Positions 1 to 6,152 of a stretch of DNA of 22,447 bases are shown one piece after another. Positions within the stretch are counted from its first letter, which is position 1. Each line of letters opens with the position of its first letter. The stretch comes from Anoxypelagibacter denitrificans. GTDB lineage: Bacteria > Pseudomonadota > Alphaproteobacteria > Pelagibacterales > Pelagibacteraceae. Position numbers and translations under genes: made by a program. The DNA is taken from NCBI GenBank assembly GCA_017640265.1, contig JAGFVZ010000009.1, positions 1 through 22,447 on the forward strand, given 5' to 3'. The notes below the pieces were generated by a model, which searched no databases, was not told the origin of the DNA, and was given only the letters and a program-made list of their open reading frames with translations.

Positions 1-24
1 AGGTTATTTCATCACGTTAAATTT

Positions 25-101
<77 letters not shown>

Positions 102-111
102 ATAATTAGTT

Positions 112-318
112 TTAGGATGATCGTTTCAAGTTTATCGCTTTTAATTTACCTTTTTCTTCCTTTATTTCAAATTGTATTTTTTGATTCTCTCTCAATACTC
201 TTAGTTTTGATTTTTCAAGTGCAGAAACATGTAAAAAAACATCTTTTTCACTTTTATCGTCAGTTATAAATCCATATCCTTTTTTGGCATTAAACCATTT
301 TACCTTTCCTAAAGGCAT
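112..318 (-). CDS. Cold-shock domain protein (CspA family)
   Basis: This 68-residue protein is a single cold-shock (S1-like OB-fold) domain that binds single-stranded RNA and DNA and melts secondary structure in mRNA leaders. RNP1-like KGYGFI (about 13-18) and RNP2-like DVFLHVSAL (26-34) follow the N-terminal GKVKWFNAKKG signature. The length is normal for the family. The ATG has a good Shine-Dalgarno AGGAGA just upstream (about 323-328). It lies 25 bases after rpsU and 10 bases before tRNA-fMet on the same strand, suggesting co-transcription with translation genes. The family assignment is firm. Whether it is cold-induced or constitutive cannot be told from sequence. Confidence 0.95.
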   Translation of the reverse strand: MPLGKVKWFNAKKGYGFITDDKSEKDVFLHVSALEKSKLRVLRENQKIQFEIKEEKGKLKAINLKRSS

Positions 319-343
319 AGTATCTCCTATTATTTTTTAGAAA

Positions 344-538
344 TTAAAATCTATTTCTTAGACGTTGAGATCTTTTTATTCTTTTCGCGCTTTCAAGTTT
401 TATTCGCTTCTTTTTTTCTGAAGGTTTTTCGTAATTACTTTTCATTTTAATTATTTTAAAAAAACCTTCTTTTTGAAGTTTTTTTTTAAGAATTCTTATA
501 GCTTGTTCTACGTTGTTATCTTTTACGTCTATTTTAAT
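344..538 (-). CDS. rpsU: 30S ribosomal protein S21 (bS21), apparent AUU start
   Basis: This 64-codon frame encodes a Lys/Arg-rich protein typical of alphaproteobacterial bS21. DNNVEQAIRILKKKLQKEG (7-25) is followed by NYEKPSEKKKR (35-45) and a basic tail. S21 sits near the anti-Shine-Dalgarno end of 16S rRNA and helps mRNA binding at initiation. No ATG, GTG or TTG exists at the N-terminus. An in-frame TAA lies 12 bases before codon 1 and overlaps a near-perfect AAGGAGGA. The residue aligning with the family's Met1 (M-x-V-x-V-x-D-N-N) is encoded by ATT at 536-538, with ATA two codons later as an alternative. S21 identity is firm. The start is inferred, and a single-base sequence error (ATG read as ATT) is possible. 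Confidence 0.88.
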   Translation of the reverse strand: MKIDVKDNNVEQAIRILKKKLQKEGFFKIIKMKSNYEKPSEKKKRIKLESAKRIKRSQRLRNRF

Positions 539-540
539 AA

Positions 541-549
541 ATCCTCCTT
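541..549 (-). promoter_or_regulatory. Strong Shine-Dalgarno of rpsU (AAGGAGGAT)
   Basis: The minus strand reads AAGGAGGA followed by TTTATT. This is among the best anti-SD matches in the window, where most genes have little or no SD. It lies 4 bases before ATT and 10 before ATA, both near-cognate starts, and supports a real ribosome entry site in the absence of an AUG. An in-frame TAA overlapping it excludes a longer N-terminus. Confidence 0.8.
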
Positions 550-550
550 A

Positions 551-577
551 ATTTTATTGGGGTAGTTAACATGTCAA
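551..577 (-). promoter_or_regulatory. Possible promoter for rpsU-csp-tRNA-fMet
   Basis: A perfect -35 hexamer TTGACA (577-572) lies in the 60-base gap between purE and rpsU. The best -10 is TAAAAT (556-551), at a short 15-base spacing. Initiation from it would fall within or next to the Shine-Dalgarno, which argues against this exact pairing. The hexamer may be coincidental, with the genes reached by read-through from purE. Confidence 0.3.
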
Positions 578-598
578 AAGAGAATTGTCTACAAAGAT

Positions 599-1087
599 CT
601 AGCGAGGTTTTTTGGGAATTTTTTTCTCAAAATTTGAACGATATTTTTTCAATTTTTGTAGTACTTTAGGATATTTTATTCCCAGAATAGATATTGCAAA
701 TAGAGCTGAATTAATAGCGCCAGCTTTTCCAATAGCTAACGTTCCCACAGGAACACCAGCTGGCATCTGTACAGTTGAAAGTAAACTATCTATACCTTTA
801 GTCGCACTTAGCATTGGTACACCTAAAACAGGTATAGTTGTAAGAGAAGCTGTGACACCAGCAAGATGTGCCGCTCCTCCAGCCGCAGCAATGATCACTT
901 CATAATTATTTTTCTTTGCATCATTAACAAATTTTTCTAATCTCTTAGGCGTTCTGTGTGCAGAAATTATTCTAACATCAAAACTTATGTTAAAAAATTT
1001 GAGAGTATCACAAGTATTCTTCATCACTTCCCAATCAGATTGGCTTCCCATGATTACACCCACTTTTGGATTTTTATTTATTTTCAT
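599..1087 (-). CDS. purE: N5-carboxyaminoimidazole ribonucleotide mutase (class I PurE)
   Basis: PurE moves the carboxyl group of N5-CAIR to C4 to give CAIR in de novo purine synthesis. The 162-residue protein is normal length. It has the phosphate-binding GSQSDW (14-19), SAHRTP (42-47) with the catalytic His44, and the AAAGGAAHLAG loop (67-77). The class I sequence implies that PurK supplies N5-CAIR, but purK is not adjacent: the next gene downstream is rpsU. The ATG at 1087 overlaps the end of trcR by 14 bases and has no clear Shine-Dalgarno, so translation is probably coupled. Identity is certain. Confidence 0.97.
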   Translation of the reverse strand: MKINKNPKVGVIMGSQSDWEVMKNTCDTLKFFNISFDVRIISAHRTPKRLEKFVNDAKKNNYEVIIAAAGGAAHLAGVTASLTTIPVLGVPMLSATKGIDSLLSTVQMPAGVPVGTLAIGKAGAINSALFAISILGIKYPKVLQKLKKYRSNFEKKIPKKPR

Positions 1088-1694
1088 CAGCAGTTTCGGA
1101 ACTTTCTGGTTTTTCTTCAGTAGTTTCGGAATTTTTTAATTTTTCTTTTAACTTTTTTTCTCTTTTAATTCTTCTATCGGCTTTTTCTATTGCTTTTTCA
1201 AATTGCAATTGACTACATAATCCTAAAATTACAGGGTCTTTTGCTACCAAGTTGGAAAAATTCCAAAAACTTCTATTTCTTATTAAAGCGACCGTTCCTT
1301 TTGTGCTTCCAACTAATTTTGCTATTTGTCCATCAGAAAGTTTTGAAAAGTTTTTAACCAGCCATAGTATCGAATCAGGTCTATCTTTTCTTTTTGATAA
1401 CGGGGTATATTTTACTTTCTTCCTTTCCTTGGATACTATTACCTCCTCATTATTCTTGCTTAGCTTTAATGGCTTTTTGTGATCTTTCGAACAGGCGTTA
1501 ATTTCTTCACGAGTTAACTGACCAGCTAAAATTGGATTATAAGCTTTTATTCCTTTAGCCACATCGCCATCAGCAATTCCTTTCACCTCTAACTCATGAA
1601 GCTGACAAAAATTTGCAATTTGTTTAAAACTAAGCGTGGTATTTTCCACCAACCAAACAGCTGTTGCTTTTGGCATAAAGGGTGCATTTGACAT
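1074..1694 (-). CDS. trcR: Cell-cycle transcriptional regulator TrcR (DUF1013 family)
   Basis: This 206-residue protein matches the DUF1013/TrcR family, which is conserved in alphaproteobacteria and linked to cell-cycle transcription. The family signatures are SNAPFMPKATAVWLV (2-16), GQLTREEI (58-65), YTPLSKRKDRPD (96-107) and DPVILGLCSQ (153-162). Two helix-turn-helix-like segments resemble each other: 13-43 (WLVENTTLSFKQIANFC) and 110-141 (LWLVKNFSKLSDGQIAKL). The C-terminus from 163 is a Lys/Glu-rich, probably disordered tail with a near-repeat of SETTEEKPE / SSETADE. It starts 4 bases after rpmE and overlaps purE by 14 bases, placing a regulator inside a metabolic and translation operon. 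Its targets cannot be read from sequence. Confidence 0.88.
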   Translation of the reverse strand: MSNAPFMPKATAVWLVENTTLSFKQIANFCQLHELEVKGIADGDVAKGIKAYNPILAGQLTREEINACSKDHKKPLKLSKNNEEVIVSKERKKVKYTPLSKRKDRPDSILWLVKNFSKLSDGQIAKLVGSTKGTVALIRNRSFWNFSNLVAKDPVILGLCSQLQFEKAIEKADRRIKREKKLKEKLKNSETTEEKPESSETADENK

Positions 1695-1698
1695 AAAT

Positions 1699-1926
1699 TT
1701 AATTTTTTTGTTTTCTTAAGTTACTAAATTTTTTGTTGTACTTGCTTACTCGTCCTTTATCTAAAATTTTTTGACTCCCACCTGTCCATGCAGCATGAGA
1801 CTTGGGATCAATATCAAGTTTCAAAGTATCACCTTCTTTACCCCAGGTAGACATTGTTTCAAAATCTGTACCATCCGTCATAACCACTTTGATTTTGTGA
1901 TAATTTGGATGAATTTTTTTTTTCAT
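1699..1926 (-). CDS. rpmE: 50S ribosomal protein L31 (Cys-free bL31)
   Basis: The 75-residue protein begins MKKKIHPNYHKIKVVMTDGT and contains STWGKEGDTLKLDIDP and HAAWTGG, the alphaproteobacterial bL31 pattern. It has none of the four Cys residues of the zinc-binding form, so it is the zinc-independent type. The chosen ATG (1926) matches the family N-terminus. An upstream in-frame ATG at 1983 would add 19 unconserved residues and overlap the preceding gene. A run of ten A follows the start codon directly. It sits between the SuhB-type gene (43 bases upstream) and trcR (4 bases downstream). Confidence 0.95.
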   Translation of the reverse strand: MKKKIHPNYHKIKVVMTDGTDFETMSTWGKEGDTLKLDIDPKSHAAWTGGSQKILDKGRVSKYNKKFSNLRKQKN

Positions 1927-1969
1927 TGAAAGATTATTATAGTAATATTCTAAATTGCTCAATAAATTT

Positions 1970-2755
1970 TTATAAAAAAGCACTCAATTCTTTATGTATT
2001 TTTGAATTGGTGGCGACAATATCAATTTTATCTTGTAAGTAATTGTCTCCTCTTAGGTTATTGATAAAACCGCCAGACTCTTTCAATATAATAATTCCCG
2101 CAGCGATATCCCAGTATTTGAGTTCTCTTTGCCAGCTACCGTCAAACCTACCTGCAGCAACATAAGCCAGGTCTAATGCCGCACTCCCGCTTTTTCTGAT
2201 AGGAGGCCTCACTTTTTTTGCAAGTTCAATATATTCTTTGAAAATTTTGTCTTTAATGTTGCTAGTATACCTTGGTCCACCGGTAACCAATAAAGAATTT
2301 TTGAAATCCGATTTATTAGAAACTCTTGTTCGAATATTATTTAAGTATGCTCCTTGACCTTTTTCTGCAAAAAACATTTCATTTTTTATTGGGTCAAAAA
2401 TTATGCCAGAGAGAATTTCTCCTTTTTCTTCATAGGCTATAGAAATTGCAAAATGAGGCAAACCATTTAGAAAATTTGTTGTTCCATCAATTGGATCTAT
2501 AATCCATCTTTTTTCTTTATTTTTTCCAATCAATTCTCCTTTCTCTTCACACAAAACTGAGTATTTAGAATTTTCAACATTAAGTTCATTAATTATTATT
2601 TTTTCTACACGTTTGTCAGAGGCCGTTACAAAGTCTCCTGGGCCTTTTTCGGAAACTTGAAGTTTTTCAATTTCTCCAAAATCTCTAATCAAAACTTTCG
2701 AAGCTTTCATACAGGCCCTATGCATCAAATTTAGCTGAGGCGAATTTATTTTCAT
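1970..2755 (-). CDS. suhB: Inositol monophosphatase family protein (SuhB type)
   Basis: A Mg2+-dependent phosphatase of the IMPase superfamily, 261 residues, which is normal length. It shows metal ligands around Glu70, motif A IDPIDGTTNF (86-95), motif B WDIAAG (215-220), and GSAALDLAYVAAGRFDG (190-206), which is characteristic of the SuhB/IMPase branch. In E. coli SuhB also works with Nus factors in rRNA transcription antitermination. Its place between efp and rpmE fits a role tied to ribosome production, but that is inference. The ATG shares one base with the efp stop (TAATG), so the two are translationally coupled. The physiological substrate is not determinable here. Confidence 0.9.
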   Translation of the reverse strand: MKINSPQLNLMHRACMKASKVLIRDFGEIEKLQVSEKGPGDFVTASDKRVEKIIINELNVENSKYSVLCEEKGELIGKNKEKRWIIDPIDGTTNFLNGLPHFAISIAYEEKGEILSGIIFDPIKNEMFFAEKGQGAYLNNIRTRVSNKSDFKNSLLVTGGPRYTSNIKDKIFKEYIELAKKVRPPIRKSGSAALDLAYVAAGRFDGSWQRELKYWDIAAGIIILKESGGFINNLRGDNYLQDKIDIVATNSKIHKELSAFL

Positions 2756-3318
2756 TAATTTATTTTTTTAACGTATTCTAAACTTCTTGTGTCCAAAATG
2801 ATTTTATCTCCCTCTTCTACAAACGGAGGCACCATTATGTCTATGCCATTTTTTAACTTTGCTGGTTTATACGAAGAAGCTGCGGTTTGACCTTTAACAA
2901 CTCCCTCCGTACTTTCGACTATGCAATCAATATTATTTGGTAGATCAATAGACAAAGGTTTTTCCTCAAGAAAAGAAATAGTCACTTCTAGATTCTCAGT
3001 TAAAAGTTTTAATTTTTCACCTAATATTCCATTTTTTAAAGGGATTTGTTCAAAAGTTTTGGGGTCCATAAAAAAACATTCGTTATCATCAGAATATAAA
3101 AAATTAAACTGCCTCTCCTCAAGCTGAGCTTTCTGTACATTTTCACTTGATCTAAACCTTTCATTAAGCTTAGTACCTCTTGTAAGACTTTTTAATTCTA
3201 CTTGATTAAATGCACCGCCCTTTCCAGGTTTGACGTGTTGAGTTTTGAGCACCGTCCAATGATCATTATCAAGTTCAATTATCATTCCAGGTTTAATTTC
3301 ATTTCCTTGTATTTTCAT
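2755..3318 (-). CDS. efp: Translation elongation factor P
   Basis: EF-P binds between the P and E sites and relieves ribosome stalling at polyproline stretches. The 187-residue protein has the usual length and three-domain layout. The N-terminal KOW-like domain carries HVKPGKGGAFNQV (28-40), with Lys33 at the tip where many bacteria attach beta-lysine or another group. The C-terminus (VPPFVEEGDKIILDT) is the conserved OB domain end. No EpmA or EpmB modification gene is in this window. Its ATG overlaps the thiE stop by 4 bases (ATGA), and its stop overlaps the SuhB-type start. Confidence 0.97.
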   Translation of the reverse strand: MKIQGNEIKPGMIIELDNDHWTVLKTQHVKPGKGGAFNQVELKSLTRGTKLNERFRSSENVQKAQLEERQFNFLYSDDNECFFMDPKTFEQIPLKNGILGEKLKLLTENLEVTISFLEEKPLSIDLPNNIDCIVESTEGVVKGQTAASSYKPAKLKNGIDIMVPPFVEEGDKIILDTRSLEYVKKIN

Positions 3319-3926
3319 TTTAATCTAAACTCCCTAATAGCTTTTTTAGGTTTTAAGCGTGGGTTATTCCAAATAAAACTAGATATTGCAAGATAATTTA
3401 CTCCAAGTTTAATTAAACTTTCATAGTTTTTATTATTAATCCCTCCAATAGCAACAATAGGCAAATTAGTTCTTTGTTTGCACCATTTAACCAAATTTTT
3501 TTTAGCTTTTTTTGCATTAGGTTTTAATCTGGATTTAAAAAACGATCCTAAGGCTATGTAGTTTGGCTTTTCTTTTATGGCACTTAAAATTAATTTTTTT
3601 GAACCATGGCATGTTATCCCGATAATTTTATTTTTTTTTAATAACTTTCTCGCATTTTTTATTGACCCATCTGATTGACCCAGATGACACCCGTCGGCAT
3701 TAATTTTTTTTGCTAACAGGGGAGAGTCGTTAATTATTAGCTTAACTTTGTATTTTTTTGTAATGGTTCTAACTTTTTTTCCAATCTTTAACAGTTTAGA
3801 ATCCGAATATTTTTTAAGTCTTAATTGAAAGTATTTTACCCTTCTTGAAGAAAGCACCTCTTTTAACTCTCTATAGAAGTGTTGACCGGTTTTACTAGGA
3901 GATATTAGGTATATAAATCTTCTCAA
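3315..3926 (-). CDS. thiE: Thiamine-phosphate synthase (ThiE/TenI family)
   Basis: ThiE joins HMP-pyrophosphate to thiazole phosphate, giving thiamine phosphate. The 203-residue TIM-barrel protein shows FQLRLK (33-38, Arg36/Lys38), IIND (64-67), DGCHLGQSD (78-86), GITCHGS (103-109) and AIGGI (159-163). The loop that is usually TPTK is here SRLK (132-135): the Lys is kept and both Thr are changed. The start is TTG at 3926, two bases after the fba stop, with no ATG option matching the family N-terminus. Neighbouring transketolase needs thiamine pyrophosphate, and thiD lies at the other end of the window. A TenI-like relative with altered activity is the alternative. Confidence 0.82.
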   Translation of the reverse strand: MRRFIYLISPSKTGQHFYRELKEVLSSRRVKYFQLRLKKYSDSKLLKIGKKVRTITKKYKVKLIINDSPLLAKKINADGCHLGQSDGSIKNARKLLKKNKIIGITCHGSKKLILSAIKEKPNYIALGSFFKSRLKPNAKKAKKNLVKWCKQRTNLPIVAIGGINNKNYESLIKLGVNYLAISSFIWNNPRLKPKKAIREFRLK

Positions 3927-3928
3927 TT

Positions 3929-4945
3929 TTAAGCCGCAAAACTCTGCTCAAGCTTTTCATTCCATTTAGCTTCTGTAGAAGCACCATTCATTTTGGCCCT
4001 ATGATCAAAAACTTTTTGAATTTTATTTGTATCTTTCATTGATTTTGCCCATGTTTTCAAAGCTGACTGTTGTAAAGCTCGACCATAAGAGAATGTAAAA
4101 TGAAAAGAGGTATCGTTGATTTTGTTAATAGCATTTAAATTTTTTGTTGCTTCTACCTCACTTTGACCACCAGAAAGAAAAGCAACACCAGGTACTTCAG
4201 TTGGCATATTTTTTTTGAGACATTCCAATGTTTTCTTAGCTATCTCCTCTGTAGTGGCTCTTTGTTTACAATCTGCACCAGGAAGAATCATGTTGGGTTT
4301 AAGAACTGTTCCTTTGAGATTGACATTGTGAATCGCCAGCTCCTTATAACACTCGGCTAAAACTCTACTAGTAACATCGTAGCACTTATCAATCGTGTGA
4401 TCTCCGTCCATTAATACTTCTGGCTCTACTATTGGAACCATTTTTGCTTCTTGAACTAACGCAGCATATCTTGCTAAAGCGTGCGCATTAGATTTTATGC
4501 ATTGTTCGCTCGGATGTTTAGAAGAAATTGAATAGACAGCACGCCATTTAGCAAACCTTGCTCCCAACTTATAATATTCTTCCATTCTTCCCCTCAGACC
4601 ATCTAAACCTTCTGTAACTTTTTCTTTATCTGATCCAGCTAAAAGTTTTGCTCCTTTGTCGACTTTAATACCAGGAATAGATCCGCTTTTTTTTATTAAT
4701 TCTGGAATAGAAGCTCCACTACTTGAAGTTTGCCTTAGAGTTTCATCAAACAATATCACGCCGCTTATACAGGTTTTCATTGAACCGGATGAAAACAATG
4801 TTTCTCTAAAATGAAGTCTATTTTTTTCAGTGCATTCTACATTGACACTTTTTAATCTTTTTTCCATTGTGCCAGTGCTTTCGTCGGCAGCAAGTATTCC
4901 CTTGCCTTTAACCACCATTTGTTTTGCTATTTCCTCTATACTCAT
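3929..4945 (-). CDS. Class I fructose-bisphosphate aldolase
   Basis: A Schiff-base aldolase that reversibly cleaves fructose 1,6-bisphosphate to dihydroxyacetone phosphate and glyceraldehyde 3-phosphate. The 338-residue protein is the glycolytic class I (PF00274-like) type. It has GILAADESTGTMEKR (16-30), KWRAVYS (133-139), the catalytic Glu pair in VEPEVLMDGDH (173-183), the imine-forming Lys216 in TVLKPNMILPG (213-223), LSGGQSE and FSYGRALQ. It is metal-independent, unlike the class II aldolases common in bacteria. It lies 5 bases after pgk and 2 bases before thiE in the same operon. The ATG has no evident Shine-Dalgarno. Confidence 0.95.
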   Translation of the reverse strand: MSIEEIAKQMVVKGKGILAADESTGTMEKRLKSVNVECTEKNRLHFRETLFSSGSMKTCISGVILFDETLRQTSSSGASIPELIKKSGSIPGIKVDKGAKLLAGSDKEKVTEGLDGLRGRMEEYYKLGARFAKWRAVYSISSKHPSEQCIKSNAHALARYAALVQEAKMVPIVEPEVLMDGDHTIDKCYDVTSRVLAECYKELAIHNVNLKGTVLKPNMILPGADCKQRATTEEIAKKTLECLKKNMPTEVPGVAFLSGGQSEVEATKNLNAINKINDTSFHFTFSYGRALQQSALKTWAKSMKDTNKIQKVFDHRAKMNGASTEAKWNEKLEQSFAA

Positions 4946-4950
4946 AAATT

Positions 4951-6144
4951 TTAATTCTTTTTTAATACTTTTATACCAGGCAGCTCCTTACCTTCAAGAG
5001 ATTCTAAGAACGCACCACCAGCTGTTGATAAATGTGTAAAAACGTTTTCTAGCCCAGTGTTCTTAATTGCGGCAACAGTATCTCCACCGCCGACAATTGA
5101 TATTAAAGACTTTGATTTTGTATTTTCAGCAATTTTGTTTGCTATAGATAAAGTGCCAGTTGAAAAATTTTTATTTTCATAATATCCAGCCGGTCCGTTC
5201 CAGAATACCGTATTGGAGTTATCTATAGTTTTACTTATTAAGTCTATTGTGCTTTTCCCAATGTCTAAAATCATATCTTCAGAACCCATGTCTTTTAAAG
5301 ATTTATAGACCGGATCTCCATTAACACTAGAAGAAGTGTTCCAGTCTACAGGAATGATAATGTTACATTTATTTTTTGCAGCTAATGTATTTATATTTTT
5401 TACAATATTTTCTGACCCTTCCTCAATAAGAGACTTACCAACATTTATACCTTTAAATTTAAGAAAGTTATTTGCCATAGCCCCTACAATTACAAGGTTG
5501 TCCGCTTTTTTTGATAAGCTTGATAAAATATTTATTTTAGTCGACACCTTCGAACCACCAATTATGCAGGTAACTGGTTTTTTTTTATTTTTTATTATTA
5601 AATTAATTGATTGAATTTCTTTTTCTAAAAGAGGACCCCCATAACTATCAATAAATCTAGTTATTTTGTGTATGGATGCTTGTTTTCTATGTGAGCAAGA
5701 AAAGGCTTCGTTTATATAAATATCACCAAGTCTTGAAAGATTTTTTGCAAAAGTTTCTTCATCGCTTTCTTCTTCTTTAAAAAAACGAATATTTTCAAAC
5801 AACAAAACTTCACCAGGCTTTAATTTATTAGAAGCATCTACTGCTTTGGAATCAATCTTTTCTTGGTAAAAATAAATCTTTCCATTCAATTTTTTTTCTA
5901 AATAATTAAATATTGGCTTCAGTGACAGCTCTGAAACCGCTTTTCCCTTTGGTCTTCCAAGGTGTGATAGCAAAATAACTTTAGCTTTATTTTCTATTAA
6001 CTTATTTACAAAAGGTTCAATAACCTTAATTCTAGTATCGTCATCTATTTTTGAATTATTAATTGGCACATTAAGATCTAAGCGAACAATAACACGTTTG
6101 CCGCTCACAGAAATATCGCTTGAAAAAATTTTTAAATCAGACAT
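4951..6144 (-). CDS. pgk: Phosphoglycerate kinase
   Basis: PGK transfers phosphate between 1,3-bisphosphoglycerate and ADP in glycolysis, and works in reverse in gluconeogenesis. The 397-residue monomer is standard length. The substrate-binding N-domain has VRLDLNVP (20-27) and SHLGRPKG. The hinge and nucleotide C-domain have GGSKVSTKI, FWNGPAGYYE (usually GPMGVFE) and GGGDTVAAI. It lies between tkt (8 bases upstream) and class I aldolase (5 bases downstream). A gap gene, often found between tkt and pgk in alphaproteobacteria, is not present here. Identity is certain. Confidence 0.98.
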   Translation of the reverse strand: MSDLKIFSSDISVSGKRVIVRLDLNVPINNSKIDDDTRIKVIEPFVNKLIENKAKVILLSHLGRPKGKAVSELSLKPIFNYLEKKLNGKIYFYQEKIDSKAVDASNKLKPGEVLLFENIRFFKEEESDEETFAKNLSRLGDIYINEAFSCSHRKQASIHKITRFIDSYGGPLLEKEIQSINLIIKNKKKPVTCIIGGSKVSTKINILSSLSKKADNLVIVGAMANNFLKFKGINVGKSLIEEGSENIVKNINTLAAKNKCNIIIPVDWNTSSSVNGDPVYKSLKDMGSEDMILDIGKSTIDLISKTIDNSNTVFWNGPAGYYENKNFSTGTLSIANKIAENTKSKSLISIVGGGDTVAAIKNTGLENVFTHLSTAGGAFLESLEGKELPGIKVLKKN

Positions 6145-6152
6145 TTGTCCAA

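Noticed and set aside
612..905. Open frame on the plus strand opposite purE.
   Set aside because: It is a shadow of a well-conserved gene; its translation has no family motifs and no ribosome site.
1927..1983. Upstream ATG extending L31 by 19 residues.
   Set aside because: The extra residues are unlike any L31 and overlap the preceding phosphatase gene; the family starts at MKKKIHP.
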